Made by a program: the position numbers and the translations under genes
Assembly (NCBI RefSeq): GCF_913058315.1
Contig: NZ_CAJXQY010000027.1
Location: 1 to 43,270, forward strand
Direction: 5' to 3'
Origin: an uncultured Alteromonas sp.
GTDB taxonomy: Bacteria > Pseudomonadota > Gammaproteobacteria > Enterobacterales > Alteromonadaceae
Length of the DNA stretch: 43,270 nt
Shown: in pieces, positions 34,512-43,270 of the stretch
How positions within the stretch are numbered: position 1 is the stretch's first letter
Layout: every line of letters starts with the position of its first letter
Notes under the pieces: generated by a model
Databases searched by the model: none
What the model saw: only the letters and a program-made list of their open reading frames with translations
Told to the model about the DNA's origin: nothing

Positions 34512-37500
34512 ACCGACCCCTTTCCGTTGCCGCTTACATTGTTAAAAAACTCTGGTTATTTTGCGCCATTGTACTGGTGCTGTTTGCTGTATTGCTTAGC
34601 GCACTTCGCTATACCCTGCCTTATCTGGATGAAGAAAAACAACTCATTGAAGACTACCTGAGTGCGCAATACGGCATTCAGCTTACCATCGACAGCTTGT
34701 CGGCCGTCTGGCAGGGTACTGGTCCCAGCATTGTGCTTAACGGCGTGCAATTCCAACAAAACGACTTGTCGCCGGTGGAGATCAAGCTCGAACAGGTCTA
34801 TGTGGAAGTGGACTTCTGGCAGTCATTGCAACAACGGGAGCTATCCTCCAAGCGCTTTGACCTGGTAGGCCTGCATGCCCGGGTCGATACCCAGCGCATG
34901 GAAAAGGGCAACGAGGGTGACTTTCCTATCGTTGAAGCCTTACGCAGTCTGTTTCTCGATCAATTGCAGAGTTTCTCGTTATTGCATGGTGAGGTAACTC
35001 TGGTAACACCAACCGAAGAAGAAGTGGTTGAATTATCACAGCTATACTGGGTAAACCGTGATAACCGCCACCAGGGGCGCGGCGCGATTCGGGTGCAGGA
35101 TATTGCGAATAACTCGGCGTCTTTCGTACTCGATTTGTATGGTGGTAAGTCGGATTTGTCCGGTACCTTGTATGTGAAGGGCGAGTCGCTGGATATCTCC
35201 CCCTGGATCAGTGCATTACTGCCAACCCGCTCGCCGGTAGAGCGCAGTCGCGGTAACTTTGAGTTCTGGGCCAGCCTCCAGGACAATAATATTGATGCCG
35301 TGCAGGTAGAGTTTGACGACAGTGATATTGCCTGGCGTCTGGCGGGCGACAACAACATTTTGCAATCACAAATCCTCGGCGGCAGTATTCAGGCTCTGCC
35401 GTCAACTGACGGCTGGTCGGTCAGGGTTGATCAGTTAATTCTGCAAGCCGATAGCAATACCCTGGTGACCGATCTGGTCGGGCGCATCAATGATGATGGG
35501 GATTTGACCATCAATACGGTTAAACCCATCTCTCTGGCGCCCATTATGGCACTGGCACCGTTGTTTACTGAAGGCAACAGCGGGCAATTGGTCAAACGCC
35601 TGAACCCTACGGCCGAATTGGCAACCTTACAGTTGCAATGGCAACAAAAGGCCTTGTCGGTAGCGGCGAAAATTTTTGATATGCACTGGAACCAGAGTGG
35701 CAAGGTGCCGGGCTTAAGTGCCATTGATGGCGAGTTCTTCTGGCATCACGACCAGGGTGTACTGGAACTGGAAGCTACCGACTCTGAACTAACCATTAAT
35801 AACCTGCTGCCACAAAACCTAACCCTCGATAAGGTGCGCGGGCGCGCCTATGTGTATCCGGAAGCAGAAGGGGAGTGGGTGTTGAGCCTGCAGGACATGC
35901 AGGTAGAAAGCGAGTTGTTGAGCTTCTCGCAAGATATTAAATATCAATTTAGCAGTGGTGTGTTAAGCGCTGCTATGACAATTGACCGAATGGCACTGAC
36001 CGACGTGCCGGGGTTCTTCCCCGCCGCTTACATGGGGGAGGGAACGGTTAGTTACCTGCAGCGCGCCTTTAGTGACGGCGGACTGGTGCAAAATGCCAAC
36101 GTTTTGTGGTTTGGTAACCCGGCAGAATTTCCCTTTGCTGATGGACAGGGCGTATTTCAGGCCCGGGTCGATGTGACGGACGCCGGATTTACGTTCGCGC
36201 CCGACTGGCCTGCGCTGGCCAATCTCAATATGCGCCTGATGTTTGAAAATGAAGCCTTAACCATGACCAGCCCGGCAAGCCAGTTAATGGACATTGAATT
36301 AACGGATTTGTACGCCCGTATCCCTCGTTTAAGCGGATCTTCGGTACTGACTATCGACGCCAAAGGGCAGGGCTCTGGTGAGCAGGTTGCAACGCTGATG
36401 CGAAACTCAGGATTACGTGATTCGCTGGGTAAAATCCTCTCCGAGGATGTGGTCGTGGCCGGACCGGTGGCCAGCGAGGTGAAACTTGAAATCCCGCTGA
36501 CTGGCAAAAATGTGAAAGCCAGCGGTATTGCCCGTCTCGACGGCAACTCTGTGAACGTGAGCAGCCTGGGGTTGGTGTTTGGTCAGGCCACTGGCGAGGT
36601 GAGCTTTTCCAATGCCAATATTACTATTAATGAACTGACCGCCAGTTTGTTTGGCCAGCCCGTGGCAGTGGAACTGGCCGGAAATCAACTGAGTGATGAG
36701 TACTTACTGGATATTGAGCTGAGCGGGAACTGGGCTGCACAGCCGTTAATCGAAACGGTCAATCCGGCCTTTGCCGACTACCTGAATGGCGATGCGCAGT
36801 GGCGAACTGATGTATCGGTATCGCTGGGTAAGGATGGCTTTCAGTATAATGCTAGTATGACCAGCGAGTTGGCTGGCGTTGAATCGCGTTTACCGGCGCC
36901 GTTTTACAAAGAAGCGATGACGGTGAAAGAGCTTATGGTGTTGGTGGATGGCGATCAGGATGCGTCAGACATTACCCTGAGCGTTGGCAATGATATTAAT
37001 TTCTCCGGCGTGTTGCCCCATGATACCAAACAGTTTGCCGGCGCCCACCTGGCCCTGGGCAATAGTGATATTGTTGGGCTTGGCACAGGGTTTAGTATTT
37101 CTGCCGCCATGCCACAGGTAGATGTTGCCCAATGGTACCATGTTATAGATCTGCTGATTGGCGGGCTGTCATCTGAATCAACGCAAGCCAACAAGGCAGC
37201 GCAGAAGCCGGGATACTTCTCGGTGCCACAACGGATATTTGTGGAAGCTGAAAACCTGATTGTGGCTGGGCAGACCCTCACTGATGTCACTATATCGGCA
37301 CGTCAGCAAAGTAATAACTGGTCGCTTAATGTATTGTCTTCCCAGGCCAAAGCCGAGGTGAAGCTGTTCGACGCCTGGCTGGAACAGGGCATAGAGGTTG
37401 ATGCCGACTTTATTCGCTTGGCCGAATGGCAAACCGAAGAACAAGAGCAGCAACAGGTTGAATATGACTACCAGCCGAATGCGCTGCCGCCTATTCGTTT

Positions 37501-38395
37501 TCATTGCGACGCCTGTAATTTACTCGACAGAGACTTTGGTACTGTCGATTTGGAAGTCACCCGTACCGAAAATGGTATGCTGATTAAACGCTTTGATGCG
37601 ACCAACGATTTCGGTGAGCTTCGAGCAACAGGCCGGTGGTTAACCGCCGGTGATAATACTTCGGTGACCCACTTTGAAGGCGATGTGAAAAGCCATAATA
37701 TTGGTGGGATGTTGTCGGAACTTGGGGTTAACTCCGGTATAAAAGACTCAAAAGCGCAAATTGATTTTATTCTCAACTGGGATAATTCACCGTTTAACTT
37801 TGCCATGGATTCACTCAATGGTAGTGTGAAAACCGAACTTACCGACGGTTATCTCACTCAGGTAAGTGACAAAGGATCACGTATCTTTACCTTGTTCAGC
37901 CTTAACTCACTGGTAAGAAAGCTGAGTCTCGATTTTCGCGATGTATTTGCCCAGGGCTTCTTCTACGACGATATTAAGGGTAGTCTGGATATTATTGACG
38001 GGGTCGCCAATACCACCGATACGGTGATCGATGGCGGAGCCGGCGAAATAGAAATCAAGGGTTACACCGACCTGGCCAATAAGACCCTCAACTACAATGT
38101 GAGCTTTGCCCCAAATGTCACCGGTAATCTGCCCTTTCTGGTTTACTTTATGGTGAATCCGCCTACGGCGCTGGCAGCACTGGCGCTCGATCAGGTGTTG
38201 ACCTCGGCCAAAGTGATCTCTAATGTGAATTATCATATTACCGGCACCATCGATAACCCGGAACTCGAAGAAGTCGGGCGCAACAGTACCGATATTGAAT
38301 TGCCGGCTCAACGTCAGCCAGCGCAATCGGAAACCATCGAGAACGAGCCGGTAGAACCCGCAGAATCAAAGGAGCCTACCGATGCAGACAGTTAA
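34508..38395 (+). CDS. yhdP: YhdP family AsmA-like lipid transport protein
   Basis: A 1295-residue inner-membrane-anchored protein of the AsmA/YhdP/TamB group, which is thought to carry phospholipid across the periplasm to the outer membrane. One N-terminal membrane helix (LWLFCAIVLVLFAVLLSAL) is followed by a very long, regularly beta-rich periplasmic part. The C-terminal AsmA-like region (KSHNIGGMLSELGVNSGIKDSKAQIDF and the closing LPFLVYFMVNPPTALAALAL, here given as separate segments) is well kept. It ends in an acidic Pro/Glu-rich tail. The start is GTG at 34508, coupled to the rng stop (GTGA). The position after rng matches E. coli. Confidence 0.95.
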   Translation: MNRPLSVAAYIVKKLWLFCAIVLVLFAVLLSALRYTLPYLDEEKQLIEDYLSAQYGIQLTIDSLSAVWQGTGPSIVLNGVQFQQNDLSPVEIKLEQVYVEVDFWQSLQQRELSSKRFDLVGLHARVDTQRMEKGNEGDFPIVEALRSLFLDQLQSFSLLHGEVTLVTPTEEEVVELSQLYWVNRDNRHQGRGAIRVQDIANNSASFVLDLYGGKSDLSGTLYVKGESLDISPWISALLPTRSPVERSRGNFEFWASLQDNNIDAVQVEFDDSDIAWRLAGDNNILQSQILGGSIQALPSTDGWSVRVDQLILQADSNTLVTDLVGRINDDGDLTINTVKPISLAPIMALAPLFTEGNSGQLVKRLNPTAELATLQLQWQQKALSVAAKIFDMHWNQSGKVPGLSAIDGEFFWHHDQGVLELEATDSELTINNLLPQNLTLDKVRGRAYVYPEAEGEWVLSLQDMQVESELLSFSQDIKYQFSSGVLSAAMTIDRMALTDVPGFFPAAYMGEGTVSYLQRAFSDGGLVQNANVLWFGNPAEFPFADGQGVFQARVDVTDAGFTFAPDWPALANLNMRLMFENEALTMTSPASQLMDIELTDLYARIPRLSGSSVLTIDAKGQGSGEQVATLMRNSGLRDSLGKILSEDVVVAGPVASEVKLEIPLTGKNVKASGIARLDGNSVNVSSLGLVFGQATGEVSFSNANITINELTASLFGQPVAVELAGNQLSDEYLLDIELSGNWAAQPLIETVNPAFADYLNGDAQWRTDVSVSLGKDGFQYNASMTSELAGVESRLPAPFYKEAMTVKELMVLVDGDQDASDITLSVGNDINFSGVLPHDTKQFAGAHLALGNSDIVGLGTGFSISAAMPQVDVAQWYHVIDLLIGGLSSESTQANKAAQKPGYFSVPQRIFVEAENLIVAGQTLTDVTISARQQSNNWSLNVLSSQAKAEVKLFDAWLEQGIEVDADFIRLAEWQTEEQEQQQVEYDYQPNALPPIRFHCDACNLLDRDFGTVDLEVTRTENGMLIKRFDATNDFGELRATGRWLTAGDNTSVTHFEGDVKSHNIGGMLSELGVNSGIKDSKAQIDFILNWDNSPFNFAMDSLNGSVKTELTDGYLTQVSDKGSRIFTLFSLNSLVRKLSLDFRDVFAQGFFYDDIKGSLDIIDGVANTTDTVIDGGAGEIEIKGYTDLANKTLNYNVSFAPNVTGNLPFLVYFMVNPPTALAALALDQVLTSAKVISNVNYHITGTIDNPELEEVGRNSTDIELPAQRQPAQSETIENEPVEPAESKEPTDADS

Positions 38396-39215
38396 CCTTG
38401 CCGCCCTGCAGATGACATCCGGTCCCGATGTGGATGCAAATCTGGATTTTGTTGAAAAGCAACTGTCAGAAGCGGCATTACCTGCCCATACTGTGGTGGT
38501 ACTCCCGGAGTGTTTTGCGTGCTTTGGTACCCGGGACGGCTTTTTATTAAGTATCGCCGAAACGCCCGGAAATGGCCCGATACAATCACGATTGGCGCAG
38601 ATAGCAGCGCGTTTTTCATGCTACCTGATAGCCGGGACCATTCCTGCTGCCTGCGCTGATCCGCAGAAATTTACCGCATCCTGTTTTGTCTACGGGCCCG
38701 AGGGGAATGCGTTAGACTGCTATCAGAAGATACACTTGTTTGATGCGGCAGTTGCCGACAATACCAAAGCTTATAAAGAGTCTAAATATACCCAGCCCGG
38801 TGAGCGCGTAGTGGTTATTGATACGCCGCAGGGGCGGATTGGCGTAGCAGTATGTTATGATGTGCGATTCCCGGGCCTTTTTGAAGCCATGGGCGATATT
38901 GATGTGCTGGTATTACCCGCCGCATTTACCCAGGTAACCGGCGCCGCTCACTGGCATACACTACTGCGTGCCAGGGCGATAGAAAAACAATGTTTCGTGG
39001 TGGCTGCAAACCAGACCGGTACCCATGAAAATGGCCGTGAAACCTACGGACACAGCGTGATATATTCCCCCTGGGGAGACATGCTGGCAGAGCAGGAAAC
39101 TGCAACCTGCATTGTTCAGCATGCCGTGTCTCTGACAGACATCAATAAATACCGACAAGCCATGCCATTGGCTCAACATAATCGTTTCAGGAGTCACTTT
39201 GATAAATCAAGTTGA
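38382..39215 (+). CDS. Carbon-nitrogen hydrolase (Nit2/omega-amidase-like)
   Basis: A 277-residue nitrilase-superfamily amidase with the Glu-Lys-Cys triad: E43 in [12 protein letters not shown]116 in YQKIHLFD and C158 in [17 protein letters not shown]. The set and the [11 protein letters not shown] stretch resemble the Nit1/Nit2 branch, which removes deaminated glutathione or omega-amides. It is not a nitrilase in the strict sense. The gene overlaps the yhdP end by 14 bases, with AAGGAG well placed upstream, and is in turn overlapped by tldD. The exact substrate is inference. Confidence 0.92.
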   Translation: MQTVNLAALQMTSGPDVDANLDFVEKQLSEAALPAHTVVVLPECFACFGTRDGFLLSIAETPGNGPIQSRLAQIAARFSCYLIAGTIPAACADPQKFTASCFVYGPEGNALDCYQKIHLFDAAVADNTKAYKESKYTQPGERVVVIDTPQGRIGVAVCYDVRFPGLFEAMGDIDVLVLPAAFTQVTGAAHWHTLLRARAIEKQCFVVAANQTGTHENGRETYGHSVIYSPWGDMLAEQETATCIVQHAVSLTDINKYRQAMPLAQHNRFRSHFDKSS

Positions 39216-40641
39216 AACTCATTTGCTGGCTGATTCAGGGTTAACCCGACAATCGCTGGATACCGCACTTGCTTCGATTCATTCCCATCAAACCGATTAC
39301 GCCGACTTGTATTTTCAATCCAGCCAGCATGAAAGCTGGGTGATGGAAGACGGTATTATTAAAGAAGGCAGTTTTAACCTGGAACGCGGCGTTGGCGTAC
39401 GCGCAGTAAGCGGCGAGAAAACCGGTTTTGCTTATTCTGATGAAATCAGTGTGGAAGCCATTAGCAAGGCCTGTACCGCGGCCCGCAGCATTGCGCCTGC
39501 CGGTGGGCAGGTCAAGGTGGGTACCTTAAGTGATGTTACCCCGGCTCCGCGATACTCAGCCGATAATCCTATTCTGGCCATGGCCGAAGCGGAAAAAATT
39601 GCCTTGCTGAAAGCCGTCGACGGTTATATTCGCAAACAGGACAGCAGCATTAATCAGGTGGTGGTATCACTGAGCGGTGTTTACGAAGAAGTACTGGTAG
39701 CAGGTAGTGATGGGACCCTGGCAACCGATATTCGTCCGCTGGTGCGGTTAAACTGTTCGGTACTGATGGAAAACGGTGATCGTCGCGAGCGTGGTAGTGC
39801 CGGCGCGGGAGGAAGACATACTTATGCCTTTTTCACCCGGCAGGAAGATGGTCGCCCTTTTTACGAGCAGATAGCTGACGATGCGCTGCATATGGCCAGA
39901 ATTAACATGCAGGCGATAGCATCGCCAGCGGGTTTAATGCCAGTGGTGCTGGGTAGCGGCTGGCCCGGTGTATTGCTGCACGAGGCAGTTGGACATGGCC
40001 TTGAAGGTGACTTTAACCGTAAAGGGGCCTCTACGTTTGCCGGCCGTATGGGCCAGCAGGTGGCCTCTAAAGGCGTGACTGTGGTAGATGACGGTACGCT
40101 GGATAATCGCCGCGGATCGTTGACTGTGGATGATGAAGGAACACCGACTGCGCGCAATGTGCTGATTGAAGACGGGGTTCTGACTGGCTACATGCAGGAT
40201 AAAATGAATGCACGTCTGATGGGCGTGAAGCCTACCGGCAACGGCCGCCGTGAATCCTATGCACATTTGCCGATGCCACGCATGACCAATACTTACATGC
40301 TTGGCGGTCAGTATACACCGGAAGAAATCATCAGCTCGATTGATAAAGGTATTTATGCACCAAACTTTGCCGGTGGCCAGGTGGACATTACTTCCGGAAA
40401 ATTCGTGTTTTCCAGTGCTGAGGCCTATCTAATTGAAAACGGCAAAATTACCGCACCGGTAAAAGGTGCTACCCTGATTGGCAATGGTCCTGAAGTCATG
40501 CAAAAGATTTCCATGATTGGCAACGATGTAGCGCTGGATCGCGGTGTAGGTGTGTGCGGCAAGGACGGTCAGAGTGTGCCGGTTGGTGTGGGTCAGCCCA
40601 CCCTGAAAATCGATGAGCTGACTGTTGGCGGGACCAGCTAA
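39199..40641 (+). CDS. tldD: Metalloprotease subunit TldD
   Basis: A 480-residue subunit of the TldD/TldE heterodimer, which cleaves small unfolded peptides and matures certain modified peptides such as microcin B17, and also degrades CcdA. The zinc motif HExxxH is present as H261-EAVGH265 in [13 protein letters not shown]. The start is TTG at 39199 ([13 protein letters not shown]), with AGGAG five bases upstream and a 17-base overlap with the amidase gene. Its partner pmbA (tldE) lies 618 bases downstream, beyond the opposed darP gene. The stop codons of tldD and darP overlap by four bases. Confidence 0.96.
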   Translation: MINQVETHLLADSGLTRQSLDTALASIHSHQTDYADLYFQSSQHESWVMEDGIIKEGSFNLERGVGVRAVSGEKTGFAYSDEISVEAISKACTAARSIAPAGGQVKVGTLSDVTPAPRYSADNPILAMAEAEKIALLKAVDGYIRKQDSSINQVVVSLSGVYEEVLVAGSDGTLATDIRPLVRLNCSVLMENGDRRERGSAGAGGRHTYAFFTRQEDGRPFYEQIADDALHMARINMQAIASPAGLMPVVLGSGWPGVLLHEAVGHGLEGDFNRKGASTFAGRMGQQVASKGVTVVDDGTLDNRRGSLTVDDEGTPTARNVLIEDGVLTGYMQDKMNARLMGVKPTGNGRRESYAHLPMPRMTNTYMLGGQYTPEEIISSIDKGIYAPNFAGGQVDITSGKFVFSSAEAYLIENGKITAPVKGATLIGNGPEVMQKISMIGNDVALDRGVGVCGKDGQSVPVGVGQPTLKIDELTVGGTS

Positions 40642-41189
40642 TCCTGGTCCAGCATATGTTCTTTAAGATATTGAAATAACTCGCGATACGCTTTGGGTGG
40701 CGCATTTTTGCTGCGTTCCTTAGCAATCGATCGATGAAATTGCCGAAGCTTTTGACGTTCCAGCGTCGGGTGTTCATCGAGGACGGCCTGAATGGCGTCA
40801 TCGCCTTGGTCGGCAATGGCATCGCGGGTTTTTTCTAATTGATGGAAGCGTGCATTTTGCGCCTGATGCTGATGTTGCAACTTGGCCAGGGCTTCCTCAA
40901 TAGGTGTTAAATCGCGACTGCGCATTAACTTACCAATAAACTGTAACTGGCGGCGAAAGCCATCTTTTTTACGGTTTATTTTGCGGGCCAGTGTGACGGC
41001 ATCGGCCAGTTCATCATCCATTGGGATGGTTTTTATATGCGCGTCAGACAAATTTACGAGTTGTTCGCCGACTTGCTGGCGTAAGGCAGACAGGCGTTTA
41101 AGCTCAGATTTACTAACGAATTCATCGTGCTCGGGATAGCTGTCGTCGTTATCCCAATTCGCGTCATCATGCTGACTTGGGTCGTTCAT
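40638..41189 (-). CDS. darP: Ribosome biogenesis factor DarP (YjgA)
   Basis: A 183-residue, highly charged helical protein of the DUF615 family, which in E. coli (also 183 residues, from memory) associates with late 50S assembly intermediates. The [40 protein letters not shown] and [15 protein letters not shown] stretches (here [13 protein letters not shown]) are typical. The start ATG 41189 gives the family length; the frame runs on to 41243 without need. It lies between tldD and pmbA on the opposite strand and is divergent from pmbA with a gap of 70 bases. Confidence 0.93.
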   Translation of the reverse strand: MNDPSQHDDANWDNDDSYPEHDEFVSKSELKRLSALRQQVGEQLVNLSDAHIKTIPMDDELADAVTLARKINRKKDGFRRQLQFIGKLMRSRDLTPIEEALAKLQHQHQAQNARFHQLEKTRDAIADQGDDAIQAVLDEHPTLERQKLRQFHRSIAKERSKNAPPKAYRELFQYLKEHMLDQD

Positions 41190-41259
41190 TGGACTCTCGT
41201 TTAAAACTGATAATGTTGAATTGTAGCCATGAACAACGGACATTTATAGCGAAACTTCT

Positions 41260-42591
41260 ATGCAGATCGAACAACAACTAGCAGAAATTCAATCGAAAGT
41301 GGCTGACACGCTTACTTTAGCGCTTAAAAAGGGCGCTACTCAGGCCGAAGCCAGCATGTCGAAGGTTGAGGGAATTGCGGTTTCCTCTCGCTTACGGGAA
41401 GTGGAAAATATCGAGTTTACCAACGATGGTGGTCTGGGGATCAGCGTTTATGTGGGTAAGCACAAGGGCAGCGCATCCACCGCCGATTTGAGTATGGAGG
41501 CGTTGGCCCTGGCAGTAGAAAAAGCCGTGGATATTGCCCGCTATACCAGTGAAGATCCTTGCACCGGACTGGCAGATGCAGAGCTGATGGCAACCGAATT
41601 CCCCGATTTGGATTTATATCATCCGGTACCACTGGATCCCCAGGACGCGATTAAGCGCGCGGTGGCGGCCGAATCGGCTGCCCTGGATTATGACCCCAGG
41701 ATCACCAATTCCGACGGCGCCAGCTATAACGCGAATATAGGAATGCGGGTTTACGGCAACACACACGGTATTAATGCTGGTTACGCCAGCAGTCGGTACA
41801 GCCTGAGTTGTATGGTGATTGCCAGCCAGGATGATGACATGCAGCGTGATTATGCCTACACCGTTAGCCGTGATGCCAGTAAGCTGGATTCGCCGGAAGC
41901 TGTAGGGCTGGAAGCGGCAGAATGCACTGTGGCTCGCTTAGGCGCGCAAAAAATTAAAACCGCAACAGTGCCGGTGCTGATCGATAAGCAACTGGCCTCC
42001 AGTTTGTTTGGCCACTATGTTGGTGCCATCAGCGGCGGTTCACTGTATCGCCGTTCGTCATTCCTGCTCGACAAATTCGGTAGTCAGGTATTTCCTGAAT
42101 GGTTGAATATTGTTGAGCGTCCTCACTTAAAAGGCGCACTGGCCAGCAGTAACTTCGATCACGAAGGGGTAGCGACCAAAGACATGAATATCGTTGATAG
42201 CGGTAAATTGTCTACCTACCTCTATACCAGTTACTCTGCACGTAAACTCAACACGGTGACTAATGGCCATGCCGGTGGCATTCATAACTGGATTGTCAGT
42301 GATACCGGTCAGTCAGACGCAGAACTGCTAAGAACCATGGGCACGGGGCTTTATGTAACTGAAATGATGGGCCAGGGCGTGAACATTGTAACCGGTGATT
42401 ACTCCCGCGGCGCGGCAGGTTACTGGGTCGAAAACGGGGTCATTCAGTACCCGGTGCATGAAGTAACCATAGCCGGCACTTTGCAGGAAATGTTTGCCAA
42501 TATTGTTGCTATCGGTGCCGAACGTGACGTCAGAGGCAGTGTAAATACCGGCGCAGTGTTATTGGAAAAAATGAAAATTGCCGGGGCATAA
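41260..42591 (+). CDS. pmbA: Metalloprotease subunit TldE (PmbA)
   Basis: A 443-residue TldE/PmbA protein, the partner of TldD. It shares the overall TldD fold (AEASMSKVEGIAVSSRLRE, GGLGISVYVGKHKGSAST, EMMGQGVNIVTGDYSRGAAG) but lacks the HExxxH zinc motif, as is usual for the non-catalytic subunit. The start ATG follows a short leader without a strong ribosome binding site. The two subunit genes lie within 3.5 kb with darP between them. Confidence 0.96.
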   Translation: MQIEQQLAEIQSKVADTLTLALKKGATQAEASMSKVEGIAVSSRLREVENIEFTNDGGLGISVYVGKHKGSASTADLSMEALALAVEKAVDIARYTSEDPCTGLADAELMATEFPDLDLYHPVPLDPQDAIKRAVAAESAALDYDPRITNSDGASYNANIGMRVYGNTHGINAGYASSRYSLSCMVIASQDDDMQRDYAYTVSRDASKLDSPEAVGLEAAECTVARLGAQKIKTATVPVLIDKQLASSLFGHYVGAISGGSLYRRSSFLLDKFGSQVFPEWLNIVERPHLKGALASSNFDHEGVATKDMNIVDSGKLSTYLYTSYSARKLNTVTNGHAGGIHNWIVSDTGQSDAELLRTMGTGLYVTEMMGQGVNIVTGDYSRGAAGYWVENGVIQYPVHEVTIAGTLQEMFANIVAIGAERDVRGSVNTGAVLLEKMKIAGA

Positions 42592-42650
42592 ACGCCCTGG
42601 TGATTGTCGGCATCTTTTACACTTTGGAATAACTGGTCTGGTCTCTTTGT

Positions 42651-42704
42651 GGTAATGTAATACAAAACAAGGCATTACCTTTATGGTTTGTATTTTGCAT
42701 TACC
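42651..42704. repeat. Long imperfect inverted repeat upstream of the anchor-A-type gene
   Basis: The left arm GGTAATGTAATACAAA (42651-42666) pairs with the right arm TTTGTATT-TT-GCATTACC (42687-42704): 16 pairs with one T-G pair and a two-base bulge. The octamer GCATTACC also occurs inside the loop (42672-42679), so the left arm could pair with either copy. It lies 60 bases after the pmbA stop and ~40 bases before the next start. It could be a terminator-like end, a protein-binding site or a switchable leader. Confidence 0.7.
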
Positions 42705-42742
42705 CGGTCTACTCCCGCTTTTAGTGAAAAAAATTAAATAAA

Positions 42743-43270
42743 ATGAAAATGTTAAGTCGTCTTGGTGGTCTCATTTTATGTGCTTTTACGGCAACCAGCT
42801 TTGCATCGGCTGATAACGTTGGCACGTACAACTTAATTCTCAAAAATGATCTGAGCACGTCCAGTGATATTGAAGGCCGGATCATGATTGGTGGCGATAT
42901 TAATGGCGCGTCTACAGATGTTGGCAGTCGTATCCCGGCCGATCCGGTGGTTGATGCGGTCACTGTGGTGGGGGATATCAACGCGCCGAGCCTTAAATCT
43001 CATAATGGTAATGTGGTTTATGGCGGTAACGCTACCCCCGGCAATATCGACATTCAGAATCATGCGGCGGCGCTTATTAAAGAAGATCAGTTATTACTGC
43101 AAACCCGGTTTGACGAAATCTACCAAAGCGTGATTGATGACAGTGATTATTACCAGACACTGACGGCAAACGGCACCTTTAATACTTCCGATATGAACAA
43201 AAAACTGTTCGAGTCGTCCAGCACCGATGACCTGTTGGTGTTTAATATCAACGGTAATGATTTGCAGAGT
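42743..43270 (+). CDS. Secreted choice-of-anchor-A-type protein, 5' part (runs off the window)
   Basis: An open frame of 176 codons reaches the window edge without a stop. It starts with a clear signal peptide (basic KMLSRLG, hydrophobic GLILCAFTATSF, cleavage after ASA near residue 23). Then comes YNLILKNDLSTSSDIEGRIM and IGGDINGAS, the opening pattern of choice-of-anchor A domains, which occur in extracellular, often surface-attached proteins. Acidic and Asn-rich sequence follows. There is no good ribosome binding site ahead of the ATG, only AT-rich sequence. The rest, including any C-terminal anchor such as PEP-CTERM, lies outside. Confidence 0.75.
   Translation, partial: MKMLSRLGGLILCAFTATSFASADNVGTYNLILKNDLSTSSDIEGRIMIGGDINGASTDVGSRIPADPVVDAVTVVGDINAPSLKSHNGNVVYGGNATPGNIDIQNHAAALIKEDQLLLQTRFDEIYQSVIDDSDYYQTLTANGTFNTSDMNKKLFESSSTDDLLVFNINGNDLQS

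Noticed and set aside
41441..41632. Short minus-strand frame within pmbA.
   Set aside because: It is a shadow of pmbA; its length is as expected by chance.

Overview
The window reads as chromosome of a marine-type gammaproteobacterium, most likely of the order Alteromonadales. The grounds are a complete MSHA type IV pilus locus in the order mshI1-I2-J-K-L-M-N-E-G-F-B-A-C-D-O-P-Q, followed directly by mreBCD-maf-rng-yhdP-nit-tldD and then darP (yjgA) and pmbA. The exact genus cannot be fixed from the sequence alone.

Layout. (1) 1-443: the 3' end of a group II intron (maturase C-terminus plus RNA domains V and VI), cut by the window edge. (2) 749-1321: ssb with its own terminator. (3) About 1.4-11.1 kb: an accessory block. 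It holds a LysR-type regulator that has lost the front of its DNA-binding domain, an exported double carboxymuconolactone-decarboxylase-like protein, a small zinc-ribbon protein, a MaoC-Pta fusion with acetate kinase divergent from a PHA synthase, a lipoprotein and a smaller protein that share a DUF1566 domain, and a Maa-like acetyltransferase. A perfect FNR/Anr-type site (TTGAT-N4-ATCAA) lies between the MaoC-Pta gene and phaC and suggests low-oxygen control of acetyl-CoA overflow and polyester storage. (4) 11.2-29.8 kb: the MSHA pilus locus, with most neighbouring genes overlapping or within a few bases. It encodes the PilMNOP-like inner-membrane platform (MshI1, I2, J, K), secretin MshL, ATPases MshM and MshE (the latter with a MshEN c-di-GMP-binding domain), MshG, MshF, MshN, the major pilin MshA, minor pilins B, C, D, O and P, and MshQ, a 1689-residue presumed pilus-associated protein with three LamG-like repeats. 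(5) 30-39.2 kb: rod-shape genes mreBCD and the usual downstream maf-rng-yhdP-nit-tldD run, mostly with overlapping starts and stops. (6) 39.2-42.6 kb: tldD and pmbA (the TldD/TldE protease pair), with darP on the opposite strand between them. (7) 42.7 kb to the end: a strong inverted repeat and then the 5' part of a secreted choice-of-anchor-A-type protein that runs off the window.

From general knowledge of Vibrio genomes, ssb and the msh locus are separated there only by mshH (csrD). Here about 10 kb of other genes stand in that place and no mshH is present. Nothing in the window is clearly a wholly new system. The points most worth a second look are the FNR-type site, the accessory block at the ssb-msh junction, a G8 tract in mshN, several unexplained inverted repeats, and the repeat architecture of MshQ.
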